DNA of 64,000 nt from Tessaracoccus defluvii (GCF_014489575.1 NZ_CP060789.1:124001-188000), one strand, 5' to 3'; positions 36,435 through 46,028 are shown, counted from the stretch's first letter. The notes: a model not told the origin generated them from the sequence alone. Numbers and translations are program-made.

Positions 36435-37370
36435 GTGACCGACCAAGTTGTGCCTCCGCCCGAGAGGGCCCCGGCGATCGACGTGGTGATCTGCACCCAC
36501 AACCGTCCGGACCTGCTGCGCGTCGCCGTCGACGCCGTGCTGGCCCAGGACTACGCGGGCAAGGTGACCGTGGTTGTCGTGTTCGACCGCAGCGAGCCCG
36601 ACCTCTCCCTTGAGCGGCACGATCCTGCACGGCGGGTGCTGGTCGTGACCAACACCCGTACCGGGGGACTGGCGGGGGCCCGTAACTCGGGCGTCCTGGC
36701 CGGTGGGTCGCCACTGGTCGCGTTCTGTGACGATGACGACGCCTGGGAGCCGGACAAGCTCACCAGACAGGTGCGCAGGCTCCTCTACACCGGCGCGCTC
36801 ACCTGCGTCACCGGCATCCGGATCCAGTACGGCGACCACAGCAGTGTCCGGCTCGCCCGCGCGGATGAGATGACGCTGGAGCGGCTGGTGCGCCGTCGTG
36901 TCATGCCGGCCCACCCCTCGTCGGTACTGGTGCGCCGTGAGGCTCTCCTCGGGCCGATCGGCCTGGTCGACGAGCACATCCCCGGCAGTTACGCAGAGGA
37001 CTACGACTGGATCCTGCGGGCAGCGCTCGCGGGCGACATCTGCGTCGTGGAGGAGCCGCTCGTCCGCGTGATGTGGGGACAGTCGCTCTTTTCGGGACGG
37101 TGGCGCACCATCATCGAGGCACTCGACTACATGGTCGACAAGTTCCCCCAGTTCCAGGCGGACCGGGGGGCGCTGGCACGCATCCGTGGTCAGCAGGCCT
37201 TCGGCCACGCGGCGTTGGGGGAACGTCGGCGATCGCTGGGGAAGGTGTGGGAGACGATGCGGCTCAATCCGGCGGAGCCACGTGCCTGGGTCGCGCTGCC
37301 GGTGGCTGTGGGACTGGTGAAGGCCGACACCGTGATGGGCGCGCTGCACCGCCGGGGGCACGGGATCTGA
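36435..37370 (+). CDS. GT2-family glycosyltransferase
   Basis: A 311-residue GT-A fold transferase. VVICTHNRPDLLR is the N-terminal nucleotide-sugar strand, FCDDDDAWEPDKL contains the metal-binding DxD, and YAEDYDWILRAAL has the expected ED of the acceptor site. It would add one sugar to the lipid-linked repeat unit from an NDP-sugar in the cytoplasm. The frame is open far upstream, but the GTG at 36435 has GGAGGGGG 7 nt before it and gives the usual N-terminus. It heads the plus-strand arm of the polysaccharide locus, ahead of the priming transferase. Confidence 0.87.
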   Translation: MTDQVVPPPERAPAIDVVICTHNRPDLLRVAVDAVLAQDYAGKVTVVVVFDRSEPDLSLERHDPARRVLVVTNTRTGGLAGARNSGVLAGGSPLVAFCDDDDAWEPDKLTRQVRRLLYTGALTCVTGIRIQYGDHSSVRLARADEMTLERLVRRRVMPAHPSSVLVRREALLGPIGLVDEHIPGSYAEDYDWILRAALAGDICVVEEPLVRVMWGQSLFSGRWRTIIEALDYMVDKFPQFQADRGALARIRGQQAFGHAALGERRRSLGKVWETMRLNPAEPRAWVALPVAVGLVKADTVMGALHRRGHGI

Positions 37371-37383
37371 TTTTCCCAAACTC

Positions 37384-37412
37384 TTGAGCTGAGCCGCTTC
37401 CGGTGTAACAAT
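37384..37412 (+). promoter_or_regulatory. Promoter candidate for the priming transferase
   Basis: TTGAGC (37384-37389), 16 nt, then TAACAAT (37406-37412), in an AT-richer stretch after the GT2 stop. The start codon is 71 nt downstream. Confidence 0.35.
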
Positions 37413-37482
37413 GCGGAATCGGTGATCGCCTCTGGGGGGTGTGGGGATCCCTCGGACGCCGCGGTCGCAGAGGGATGGAATC

Positions 37483-38939
37483 ATGACCGCAGCGGATCTT
37501 GAGATTCGGATCGGATGGGGGCTGGTCGGCGAAGCTGCCGCCAGGCTTGTGGAAGGCAGTACACACCGGAAACGACTGCTCCTGGCGGCCGCAGACGGTG
37601 GTGTGATCGCCTTCGTGGGTGTCGTCGCACATACCGTCCGCTTCGGGTGGCCGACCGACGCGGGGCTGTTGCCCTTCTGGATCTTCGCCGCGCTGCCGCT
37701 GGCGTGGCTCTCCCTGTTGACGGTGGTGGGCGCCTATTCGCTGCCGCAGCTCCAGACCGGCATGGACGAGTACCACCGGGTGAACCTGGCGTCGCTCACG
37801 CTCGCGGGGGTGATCGGCGTCGGCTGCTATCTGCTGGAGGTCGAGCTGTCGCGGACCTTCTTCCTCATCACGTTCGTTGCCGGCGTCCCCCTGCTCCTGG
37901 CAATCCGGCTGATCCGGCGCAGGCTCTGCAACCACCTGCGGACGCTGGGCATGCTGACTGTGCCGGTCGTGGTGGCCGGATCCGCAGAGCACGTCGACGA
38001 GGTCGTGCGCGCCCTGCACCGCGAGAAGTGGCTCGGCTACCGGGTCGTCGGCGCGCTCACGCCCGACGACATCCGGGAGACTCCCGCCGGGACTCCCGTG
38101 CTCGGCTCCGTCGCAGACGTGGCGGAGATCGTCGCAGACATCGACCTCGAGGCGGTCATCTTCGCCGAGGGGTCCTTCGCGACGTCGCAGGAGTTCAAAC
38201 GCCTCGCCTGGTCGCTGGAGCGACACTCGACGCAGACCATCGTCGCGCCCGCGCTCAGCGACGTCTCGGCGGGACGCCTCGCCGTCCGCCCCATCGCGGG
38301 GCTGCCGTTGGTCTTCGTCGACCGGCCCCACGCCGTCGCGGCCTCCCGCTGGGGCAAGCGGATCTTCGACGTCGTCGGTTCGGCCACCCTGCTCCTGCTG
38401 AGCGCACCCGTCATCGGGCTTGCGGCGGTGGCCATCTGGTGGGAGGACCGCGGCCCCGTCTTCTTCCGGCAGACCCGCGTTGGCCGCTGGGGGAGGAGTT
38501 CGAGTGCTTCAAGATGCGCTCCATGGTCGTCGACGCGGAGGCGCGGAAGGCGGAACTGGAGGCGCACAACGAGGGGGCCGGGGTGCTGTTCAAGATGACC
38601 CATGACCCCCGCATCACGCGCGTCGGACGGTTCATCCGCCGGTTCTCCATCGACGAGTTGCCGCAGTTCCTCAACGTGCTGCGCGGCGACATGAGCCTGG
38701 TGGGCCCCCGTCCGGCGCTGCCGAACGAGGTGGCCCGCTACGACAGCGACACCACGCGCCGACTCGACGTGCGCCCCGGCCTGACCGGCCTGTGGCAGGT
38801 GTCCGGACGGTCGAACCTGTCGTGGGACGAGACCGTCCGCCTCGACGTGTACTACGTGGACAACTGGTCGATGATGGCCGACATCATCATCATCGCCAGG
38901 ACGGCCAGGGCTGTGCTCGGGTCGCAGGGGGCCTACTGA
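37483..38939 (+). pseudogene. Polyprenyl-phosphate sugar phosphotransferase (priming enzyme), one-base frameshift
   Basis: The first enzyme of polymer synthesis: it puts a sugar-1-phosphate on undecaprenyl phosphate. The N-terminal part has four to five spans and a CoA-binding-like domain (VPVVVAGSAEHVDEVV). The C-terminal catalytic unit begins FRQTRVGRWG and continues EEFECFKMRSMV, DELPQFLNVLRGDMSLVGPRPALP and RPGLTGLWQVSGR. The frame breaks in the G-run 38489-38493; one more G gives RWGEEFECFKMRSM and a 485-residue protein of normal length. The break hits a highly conserved site, so an assembly error is likely. ATG 37483 is preferred over GTG 37441. Confidence 0.85.
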
Positions 38940-38963
38940 TGGCGACGCCGAAGGTGCGCTCGA

Positions 38964-38969
38964 TAGGCT
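38964..38969 (+). promoter_or_regulatory. Leaderless -10 box for the dipeptidase
   Basis: TAGGCT ends 6 nt before the ATG at 38976. The geometry matches the purine promoters. Confidence 0.5.
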
Positions 38970-38975
38970 GAGGGC

Positions 38976-40298
38976 ATGAGCCTCACCGAAGCCGTCTCCT
39001 CCATCCTCCCCTCCGTCCTCGCCGACCTGCGGCGCCTGATCGCCATCCCATCGGTTTCCTCGCTGCCCGAGCACGACGACGACGTCATCGCCGCGGCCGA
39101 GCTGGTCGCCGACCTGCTGCGGGCAGAGGGCTGCCCCGACGTGCGGCTGCTCACCGCCGGCGGGAAGCCTGCCGTGTACGGCCACTACCCGGCGCCGGAG
39201 GGGGCGCCGACGGTGCTGCTCTACGCCCACTACGACGTTCAGCCCACCGGCGACGAGACGATCTGGACCACGCCCGCCTTCAACCCGACGGAGCGCGACG
39301 GTCGCCTGTACGCCCGCGGCTCCGCCGACGACAAGGGCGGCATCGCCGTCCACCTCGGTGCGATGCGGGCCTTCGGCGGGAAGCCGCCGGTCGGCGTGAA
39401 GATCTTCGTCGAGGGCGAGGAGGAGATCGGCTCTCCCAGCATGGCGGCGCTGCTCGACCAGGCCGGCGACCTGCTGCGCGCCGACGCCTTCGTGATCGCG
39501 GACGCCGTCAACTGGAAGGTGGGGGAGCCTGCCCTGACGGCATCGCTGCGCGGCGTCGTCGACGCCGTCGTCCGCGTGTCCACCCTGGAGGGTGGCCTGC
39601 ACTCCGGCCAGTTCGGCGGCGTGGCTCCGGACGCGCTCAGCGCGCTCTGCCGCCTCCTCGCCACGCTGCACGACGACGCGGGCAACCCGGCGATCGCCGG
39701 GCTCGTCTCGTCTCCGCCCGCCGAGGTCGACTACGAGGAGGACAGGCTCCGTGCGGAGGCGGGGCTGCTCGACGGCGTCCACTGGATCGGCGAGGGCAGC
39801 TTCACCGACCGGATGTGGACGAAGCCCGCCGTCTCGGTGCTGGCCATCGACGCGACCCCCGTGCGGGACGCGTCCAACACGCTGGTGCCGACGGCGCGCG
39901 CCAAGGTCAGCGTCCGCATCGCCCCGAACCAGGACCCGGCCGACGCCGAGGCGGCACTGCGCGACCACCTGCTGAGCCACGCCCCGTGGGGCGCGCGGGT
40001 CGAGGTGGAGGCCGGCCAGTCCGGCGCCGGCGCCGCGATCAGCCTCGACAGTGACATCGCCCGCGCCGCCCTCGACGGGCTCCGCGAGGGGTTCGGCGTG
40101 GAGCCGGTCCGGATCGGCACCGGAGGCAGCATCCCGATCGTCGCCGAGTTCGCCGACCGCAACCCCGGCGCGCCGATCCTCCTGACGGCCGTCGTCGACC
40201 CGACGTCGCGCATGCACTCCGACAACGAGTCGCTCGACCTCGCCGACCTGGGCAAGGCGACGCTGGCCGAGGCGCTGTTCCTGCAGAAGCTCGTCTGA
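38976..40298 (+). CDS. M20-family dipeptidase
   Basis: A 440-residue zinc peptidase of the M20 type, cytoplasmic, cleaving dipeptides. The metal and catalytic motifs are YAHYDVQPTGD (His-x-Asp), GSADDKGG with the bridging Asp, and EGEEEIGS with the general-base Glu pair. The dimerisation domain follows, with a late His in PTSRMHSDNE. It stands 10 nt upstream of aspA and probably shares its transcript. Confidence 0.9.
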   Translation: MSLTEAVSSILPSVLADLRRLIAIPSVSSLPEHDDDVIAAAELVADLLRAEGCPDVRLLTAGGKPAVYGHYPAPEGAPTVLLYAHYDVQPTGDETIWTTPAFNPTERDGRLYARGSADDKGGIAVHLGAMRAFGGKPPVGVKIFVEGEEEIGSPSMAALLDQAGDLLRADAFVIADAVNWKVGEPALTASLRGVVDAVVRVSTLEGGLHSGQFGGVAPDALSALCRLLATLHDDAGNPAIAGLVSSPPAEVDYEEDRLRAEAGLLDGVHWIGEGSFTDRMWTKPAVSVLAIDATPVRDASNTLVPTARAKVSVRIAPNQDPADAEAALRDHLLSHAPWGARVEVEAGQSGAGAAISLDSDIARAALDGLREGFGVEPVRIGTGGSIPIVAEFADRNPGAPILLTAVVDPTSRMHSDNESLDLADLGKATLAEALFLQKLV

Positions 40299-40308
40299 GG
40301 GCCGGGGC

Positions 40309-41790
40309 ATGGTGCGAATCGAGCGTGACTCCCTCGGGGAGCTTGAGCTGCCGGACGACGTGTACTGGGGGATCAACACGGCCCGTGCGATGGAGAACTT
40401 CCGGATCAGCCGCCGGGAGATCAGCGTCTATCCCGACCTGCTCGTGGCGTACGCGCAGGTGAAGCAGGCCGCCGCCCGCGCGAACCGCGACATCGGGGTG
40501 CTCGACGAGGAGCGGGCCGCGCTCATCGACCGGGCAGCGCAGGACATCATCGACGGCCGGCTCCACGACCAGTTCGTCGTCGGCGTCATCCAGGGTGGGG
40601 CAGGCACCTCCACGAACATGAACGTCAACGAGGTGATCGCCAACCGCGCCCTCGAACTGGCGGGCCGTCCCTTCGGCGACTACGGCTACCTGTCACCCCT
40701 CGACCACGTGAACCGGTCGCAGTCCACCAACGACACCTATCCGAGCGCCGTCAAGCTGGCGCTGGTCTACGCGCTGACCCGGCTCGGGCAGGAGCTGGGG
40801 CTGCTCCGCAACTCCTTCGCCGGGAAGGGGCGCGAGTTCCGCGACGTCCTCAAGGTCGGCCGCACGCAGCTGCAGGACGCCGTCCCCATGACCCTCGGCC
40901 AGGAGTTCTGGGGATTCTCCACGACGCTCGGCGAGGACATCAACCTCGTCGACCTGACCGTCCCCGCCCTGTATGAGCTCAACCTGGGGGCCACCGCCAT
41001 CGGCACCGGGATCACGGCATCGCCGGACTACGCGCCCGCCGTCCTCGAGCACCTGCGGCGCATCACCGGCATCGACGGCCTGCGCAACGCGGCGGACCTC
41101 ATCGAGGCCACCAGCGACACCGGCGTGTTCATGACGGTCTCCGCCACGCTGAGGCGCACCGCCATGAAGCTGTCGAAGATCTGCAATGACCTGCGCCTCC
41201 TGAGCTCCGGCCCCCAGGTCGGCTTCGGTGAGATCAACCTGCCCGCGAAGCAGGCAGGCAGCTCGATCATGCCGGGAAAGGTCAACCCCGTGATTCCGGA
41301 GGCGGTCAATCAGGTCGCTTTCATCGTCGCCGGATCGGACGTCACGATCGCCATGGCCTCCGAGGCCGGTCAGCTGCAGCTGAACGCCTTCGAGCCGGTG
41401 ATGGCCCACGTGCTGATGCAGAACTCGGCGTGGCTGCGCCGATCCGTGCGGACCCTGCGCATCAACTGCATCGACGACATCACCGCCAACATCGACCGGC
41501 TGCAGACGCAGGTCGACACGTCGGTCGGGGTGGTGACGGCGTTGACGCCGGTCATCGGGTACGAACGGGCGGCCACCCTGGCGAAGCGGGCGCTCGCCGA
41601 CGGCGACTCGATCCGGGAACTGGTGCTGGACCAGGAGTTGATGAGCCCGGAGGACCTGGACGCGGCGCTCGACCCGGCTGGCCTGTCCGGCGGTCTCCTC
41701 GACACCGGCCCGATGCCGGCGCTGACGCCCGGTGTCATCGCCCGGCTCGAGGCGGCACTGGATGCGGCCGACAGGACGAACGACGCCTGA
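40309..41790 (+). CDS. aspA: Aspartate ammonia-lyase
   Basis: A 493-residue fumarase/aspartase-superfamily enzyme that splits aspartate into fumarate and ammonia. The signature GSSIMPGKVNPV is near residue 325. GGAGTSTNMNVNEVIANR and SQSTNDTYPSAVK are the other two conserved regions. The front (RIERDSLGELELPDDVYWGINTARA) is that of aspartase rather than fumarase. Paired with a dipeptidase, it can feed amino-acid carbon into fumarate, useful for anaerobic growth. Confidence 0.9.
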   Translation: MVRIERDSLGELELPDDVYWGINTARAMENFRISRREISVYPDLLVAYAQVKQAAARANRDIGVLDEERAALIDRAAQDIIDGRLHDQFVVGVIQGGAGTSTNMNVNEVIANRALELAGRPFGDYGYLSPLDHVNRSQSTNDTYPSAVKLALVYALTRLGQELGLLRNSFAGKGREFRDVLKVGRTQLQDAVPMTLGQEFWGFSTTLGEDINLVDLTVPALYELNLGATAIGTGITASPDYAPAVLEHLRRITGIDGLRNAADLIEATSDTGVFMTVSATLRRTAMKLSKICNDLRLLSSGPQVGFGEINLPAKQAGSSIMPGKVNPVIPEAVNQVAFIVAGSDVTIAMASEAGQLQLNAFEPVMAHVLMQNSAWLRRSVRTLRINCIDDITANIDRLQTQVDTSVGVVTALTPVIGYERAATLAKRALADGDSIRELVLDQELMSPEDLDAALDPAGLSGGLLDTGPMPALTPGVIARLEAALDAADRTNDA

Positions 41791-41815
41791 CCCGCGGCGC
41801 GGGCAGACTGTGCGC

Positions 41816-42835
41816 ATGCGGCACCTGCTCCCCGTCCTCGCGTTGTCCATCGCGCTGACGGCGTGCACCGCCGTGCCGACCATCGACCCGTCGCCGACCG
41901 CTATCCCGTCGCCGACCGTCACCCCGTCGCCGACCGTCACCCCGTCGCCGACCGTCGACCCGGCCGATCTGGTCACGTCCACCTTCGTCCACCTCGAGGA
42001 CCTGCAGAAGGTGGCCGACGATGCCGGCGGCAGCAGGGCGACCGGCACCGAGGGCTACGCAGGGTCGCTCGCCTACGCCGAGCGGGTCCTCACCGCGGCC
42101 GGATTCACCGTCACGAGGCAGGAAGCCGAGGCGCCCGGTCGGCGGCCCCCGGCCGACGAGCCCGGCGCGATCGTCCCGGTGGTCAACCTCATCGCGGAAG
42201 GGCCGGCAGCGCCGTCCGGACGGGTCGTCATGCTCGGCGCGCACCTCGACTCGGTGGGGGCGGGGCCGGGCATCAACGACAACGCGTCCGGCGTCGCGCT
42301 CACACTGGCCCTCGCCGAGCAACTGGCGGCCGAGGACGGGGCGGCAGGGCTGCGGGTGGCGCTCTGGGACGCCGAGGAACTCGGGCTCCTGGGGTCAGGC
42401 GCCTATCTGCGTGGGCTCGCGCCCGACGAGGTCGGCCGGATCTCCGCCTACATCAACCTCGACATGGTCGCGTCCCCGAACGGTCTCGTCGGCATCTACG
42501 GCGACGGCCCGGCCCGGCGGGCCCTCGAGCAGCCGCTGCGCGACCGCGGCCGCGACTACGAGGGCGTCTCGATCGACGGCGCGTCCGATCACGCCTGGTT
42601 CGACGGGCAGGGGATCAGCGTCGCCGGCCTGTACACGGGGGCGGGGGAGTCCCTCAGCGCGGCCGAGTCGGAGGTGTTCGGCGGGACGGCGGACGCGGCG
42701 CGCGACGTGTGCTACCACCGCGCCTGCGACACCGTCGCGTCCGTGGACACACCCGAGGTGCGCTCCCGGCTCCTGGTGATCGCCGACGCGTCGCTGCAGG
42801 GCCTGCGCACCCTGCTGGGCGAGGTGCAGGGCTGA
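41816..42835 (+). CDS. M28-family peptidase, lipoprotein
   Basis: 339 residues. The lipobox LTAC gives lipidated Cys17. A Pro-Ser-Pro-Thr linker (about 23-45) is followed by an M28 zinc aminopeptidase domain. Zinc ligands are visible in GAHLDSV, INDNASGVA (bridging Asp), WDAEELGLLG (catalytic Glu pair), YINLDMV and a late His in CYHRACDT. It works outside the membrane, releasing amino acids. The linker is encoded by four 18-bp repeats. The frame is open further upstream but the ATG at 41816 starts the signal peptide. Confidence 0.85.
   Translation: MRHLLPVLALSIALTACTAVPTIDPSPTAIPSPTVTPSPTVTPSPTVDPADLVTSTFVHLEDLQKVADDAGGSRATGTEGYAGSLAYAERVLTAAGFTVTRQEAEAPGRRPPADEPGAIVPVVNLIAEGPAAPSGRVVMLGAHLDSVGAGPGINDNASGVALTLALAEQLAAEDGAAGLRVALWDAEELGLLGSGAYLRGLAPDEVGRISAYINLDMVASPNGLVGIYGDGPARRALEQPLRDRGRDYEGVSIDGASDHAWFDGQGISVAGLYTGAGESLSAAESEVFGGTADAARDVCYHRACDTVASVDTPEVRSRLLVIADASLQGLRTLLGEVQG
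41888..41959 (+). repeat. Four 18-bp tandem repeats within the M28 gene
   Basis: Four units of CCGTCGCCGACCGYYAYC type encode the Pro-Ser-Pro-Thr linker between lipidated Cys and enzyme. Units 2 and 3 are identical. Copy number may vary between strains. Confidence 0.85.
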
Positions 42836-42844
42836 TGATCAGGC

Positions 42845-43108
42845 TCAGGCCGAGGGGGCGTCCAGGTTCGCGGCGATCATGCCGGCGATCCGTTCGACCG
42901 CCTCGCCGTTCTCAGAGGTGACCGTCACTTGGGCTCCGAGTTCGGCGCCGAGGGTCATGATGAGCAGCGAGCTTGCGGCGTCGACGGTGAGGCCGTCGAC
43001 CGACAGGACGATCTCGTCGTCATACTCGGCGGCCGCCGCCGCGATAAGGACGGCGGGGCGTGCGTGGAGTCCCACCGTGGATCCGACGACCGTGGTCCGA
43101 CTGGGCAC
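42845..43108 (-). CDS. ptsH: HPr phosphocarrier protein of the PTS
   Basis: 87 residues. His15 in GLHARPA is the site phosphorylated by enzyme I. Ser46 lies in the DAASSLLIMTLGA helix at the regulatory position, though the usual Lys-Ser-Ile-Leu context is changed. The GTG start has GAGAGGAG just before it. No enzyme I or II is next to it. It sits downstream of the glucosidase gene in the same direction, separated by 68 bases. Confidence 0.9.
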   Translation of the reverse strand: MPSRTTVVGSTVGLHARPAVLIAAAAAEYDDEIVLSVDGLTVDAASSLLIMTLGAELGAQVTVTSENGEAVERIAGMIAANLDAPSA

Positions 43109-43176
43109 GTGTGACTCCTCTCGCCGTTGACGCGCTCATCATACCCGGCTTCGACAAGCCACTTCACCGGGCCGGG

Positions 43177-44796
43177 TCAGATCGCCGTCAGCCACACCGT
43201 CGCATCGGTGGGGAGCTCGTCGCCGTCGATGTCGACGCTGGACAGCAGCACCGCGTAGCCGCTGGGAAGCGGCACCGGGGCCCCGAGGACGTTGGTCATG
43301 ACCCGGACGGCGCCGTTGTCGAAGGCGACGATGTGATCGGGGGCATCGACCCAGGCGATCTCGCCCCGGCCGAGGTCGAGCCGCTTCCTGGCGGCCAACG
43401 CGCCCCGGTATAGCGACCAGGTCGAGCCGGGCACGTCGACCTGTCGGTCGGCGGCCAGGCCGCGGTACGCCTCCGGCTGCGGCAGCCAGGTCGCGCCCGT
43501 GGGGGAGAACCCGAGCCCGGGCTCGTCCGCGGTCCACGGCATGGGGATCCGGCAGCCGTCGCGGCCGACGCGGGTGAACCCGGAACGGACCCAGGTGGGG
43601 TCCTGCCGCAGGTCGTCCGGCAGCGTCGTGTGCTCGGGCAGGCCGAGTTCCTCGCCCTGGTACAGGTAGGCGGAGCCTGGCAGGCCCAGCATCATGAGGC
43701 TGGCGGCCCGTGCGCGGCGCAGGCCGATGACGTTGTCCGGCTGTTCGTCGCGGACGCCGATGCCCTCGTGGCTCGCGCCCGGGTCGGCGAGGCCGAACCG
43801 GCTGGCGTGGCGGACGACGTCGTGGTTGCTCAGCACCCAGGTGGTGGGCGCCCCGACGGCCCGGTCCGCGGCGCGGGTGGCGCTGATCGTGGCGCGGTAC
43901 TCGGCGGCGTCCCAGCGACAGTCGAGGAATTCGAAGTTGAAGGCCGTGTGCATCTCGTCCGGGCGCAGGTACATCGCCAGGCGCGTGGGATCCGGCACCC
44001 AGGCCTCCGCCACCAGGGAGCGGTCGCCGTCGTAGGAGTCGAGGATCCTCCGCCAGCGGCGGTACACCTCGTGGACGCCGTCCTGGTCCCACATGGGGCC
44101 GCTCTGGCCGTCGAGCATGCTCTGCTCCTCGTCCCAGTCGGGGAGCCCCTCGGCCTTGACCAGCGAGTGGGCCACGTCGATGCGGAACCCGTCGACGCCA
44201 CGGTCGAGCCAGAACCGCAGGACGTCGTCGAAGCCGCTGCGGACCTTCTCGCTGCTCCAGTCGAGGTCGGGCTGCTTCACGTCGAAGAGATGCAGGTACC
44301 ACTGCTCCGGGGTGCCGTCCGGGGCGGTGAGCCGCGTCCAGCCCCTGCCGCCGAAGACGGACTTCCAGTTGTTCGGGGGCAGCTCGCCGTTCTCGCCTGC
44401 GCCGTCGCGGAACAGGTAGTACTCGCGCTCGGGGGAGCCGGGAGGCGCGGCGATCGCGGCCTGGAACCAGGCGTGCTCGTCCGAGGTGTGGTTGGGCACC
44501 AGGTCGACGACGACGCGGAGGCCACGCGCGTGCGCCTCCGCGATCAGGCGCTGCGCGTCCTCGAGGGAGCCGAACATCGGATCGATGTCCATGTAGTCGG
44601 CGACGTCGTAGCCGGCGTCGGCCATGGGGGAGCGGTAGAAGGGGGAGAACCAGACGGCGTCGACGCCCAGCTTCGCCAGGTAGTCCAGCTTCGTGATGGA
44701 GCCGGGGAGGTCGCCGTAGCCGTCGCCGGTGGAGTCGGCGAAGGAGCGCGGGTAGATCTGGTAAATGACGGCGTCGCGCCACCACTCAGCGGTCAT
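43177..44796 (-). CDS. GH13 alpha-glucosidase
   Basis: A 539-residue GH13 enzyme of the oligo-1,6-glucosidase/alpha-glucosidase group, cytoplasmic. The front is WWRDAVIYQIYPRSF. The conserved regions are VVVDLVPNHT, GFRIDVAHS (nucleophile Asp near 210), VAEAW (acid/base Glu) and LSNHDVVRH (third Asp). It would hydrolyse the maltose-type sugars imported by the divergent ABC system. The ATG at 44796 overlaps the LacI regulator gene by 11 nt, so the two are co-translated. Confidence 0.9.
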   Translation of the reverse strand: MTAEWWRDAVIYQIYPRSFADSTGDGYGDLPGSITKLDYLAKLGVDAVWFSPFYRSPMADAGYDVADYMDIDPMFGSLEDAQRLIAEAHARGLRVVVDLVPNHTSDEHAWFQAAIAAPPGSPEREYYLFRDGAGENGELPPNNWKSVFGGRGWTRLTAPDGTPEQWYLHLFDVKQPDLDWSSEKVRSGFDDVLRFWLDRGVDGFRIDVAHSLVKAEGLPDWDEEQSMLDGQSGPMWDQDGVHEVYRRWRRILDSYDGDRSLVAEAWVPDPTRLAMYLRPDEMHTAFNFEFLDCRWDAAEYRATISATRAADRAVGAPTTWVLSNHDVVRHASRFGLADPGASHEGIGVRDEQPDNVIGLRRARAASLMMLGLPGSAYLYQGEELGLPEHTTLPDDLRQDPTWVRSGFTRVGRDGCRIPMPWTADEPGLGFSPTGATWLPQPEAYRGLAADRQVDVPGSTWSLYRGALAARKRLDLGRGEIAWVDAPDHIVAFDNGAVRVMTNVLGAPVPLPSGYAVLLSSVDIDGDELPTDATVWLTAI

Positions 44797-45784
44797 GGAC
44801 GGGTCCTGTCGATCGACGGATGATGAGGTCGGGGTGGAAGAGTATCTCGGCGGGATCCGCCGGCGCGCCGGCCATGGCGGACAGAAGCGCCTCGACGGCC
44901 GCCTGGCACAGGGCCGCGATCGGCTGCCGGACGGTGGTGAGGGCGGGGCTGGTGAAGGGCATGAGGGCGGAGTCGTCGTAGCCGACGATCGAGATGTCGT
45001 CGGGGACCTCGAGGCCACGCGAACGGACCTCCCGGATCGCGCCGAGCGCCATCACATCCGAGCCGCACACGATGGCGGTGTGTCCGGCGTCGAGCAGACG
45101 CGACGCCGCGGCCTGGCCGCCCTCGATGCTGAAGATGGTCGACACGATGGACTCGGCCGGGAGGCCGAGGGCGAGGAACGCCTCGGCCTTGCGCTGCGCG
45201 GGCAGGTAGCGCTGCTGTCCCAGCGCCAGACCGATCCGGGTGTGGCCGTAGCGGCGCAGATGGCCGACGGACTGGGAGATGGCCTCCGCGTCGGAGGTGT
45301 TGAAGAACGCGCCGGGGATCGTGGCGTCGTAGGCGTTGATGAAGACGGTCGGCATCCCGCCCGCCAGGAGCCTCTGATAATGGTCGTTGGTGCCGAGCGT
45401 GTCCGCGGCGGTGCCGGAGACGGAGATCAGGCCGTCGACGGCCACGCCGGCGAGAAGGTCCAGGTACTGGTCCTCGCTCGTGCCGCCGGGGCCGGAGGTG
45501 CACAGCACCATCCTCCGGTCGGCGGCGGCGAGTTGGATCACCAGTTCGTTCGCGAACGAGCCGAAGGTGGGGTTGCCGAGTTCGGGGACCATGACGGCGA
45601 TCAGGCCCTCGTGGGTGCCCTGGGGGTCGTCGATGCGGTACCCGAGCGTCTCCAGCCCCGCCAGCACCGCGGTGCGGGTCGCCTCCGCCACGCCGGGCTT
45701 GCCGTTGACGACGCGCGAGACGGTCGCTGTCGAGACCCCGACGACCTTGGCGACGTCGGCCAGCTTGACGCGTGGGGTGAGCAC
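44786..45784 (-). CDS. LacI-family transcriptional regulator
   Basis: A 332-residue LacI/GalR repressor. The helix-turn-helix and hinge are VKLADVAKVVGVSTATVSRVVNG at residues 5-27. The sugar-binding domain includes VDGLISVSGT and ITSIVGYDD-like DDISIVGYDD. The GTG start has GAGAGGAGAG before it. It is divergent from malE, with several TTGCAA-type half-sites between them, so it most likely represses both its own operon and malEFG and is released by a maltose-type sugar. Confidence 0.9.
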   Translation of the reverse strand: MLTPRVKLADVAKVVGVSTATVSRVVNGKPGVAEATRTAVLAGLETLGYRIDDPQGTHEGLIAVMVPELGNPTFGSFANELVIQLAAADRRMVLCTSGPGGTSEDQYLDLLAGVAVDGLISVSGTAADTLGTNDHYQRLLAGGMPTVFINAYDATIPGAFFNTSDAEAISQSVGHLRRYGHTRIGLALGQQRYLPAQRKAEAFLALGLPAESIVSTIFSIEGGQAAASRLLDAGHTAIVCGSDVMALGAIREVRSRGLEVPDDISIVGYDDSALMPFTSPALTTVRQPIAALCQAAVEALLSAMAGAPADPAEILFHPDLIIRRSTGPVHDR

Positions 45785-45839
45785 GTCCTCTCCTCTCCAT
45801 CGAGCTGAGTGCGGGATGTTCCGGCCAGTTTTGCAGACC

Positions 45840-45977
45840 TTGCAGATTGTTGCAATGAACGGGAGCGTGCCGTGTGCGCCTGTCCTGCAAGTCGTTGCGG
45901 GAACTTCCATAACAGTTTGGTAAACCCGGCTGAAAAACGCTGCAACGCTCTTGCAAGTCCTTCGGAAACGGTTACGC
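45840..45977. promoter_or_regulatory. Operator cluster between regulator and malE
   Basis: Sites built from TGCAA/TTGCA repeat: TTGCAGATTGTTGCAA (45840-45855), CTGCAAGTCGTTGCGG (45885-45900) and TGCAACGCTCTTGCA (45941-45955). GGAAACGGTTACGC (45964-45977) has a CG-centred LacI-type look. The third overlaps the probable malE -35. Confidence 0.65.
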
Positions 45978-45978
45978 T
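45951..45978 (+). promoter_or_regulatory. malE promoter candidate
   Basis: TTGCAA (45951-45956), 16 nt, TACGCT (45973-45978). AAGGAG at 46017-46022 is the ribosome site for the ATG at 46029. The -35 lies in an operator, as expected for repression. Confidence 0.5.
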
Positions 45979-46028
45979 TCTGGCAGCGGGTCGGCATCGA
46001 AGCGACCCGGACGACCAAGGAGAAAACA

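Noticed and set aside
41888-41959. 18-bp tandem repeats as a CRISPR-like array
   Set aside because: No spacers; the repeats are in frame and encode a Pro-Ser-Pro-Thr linker.
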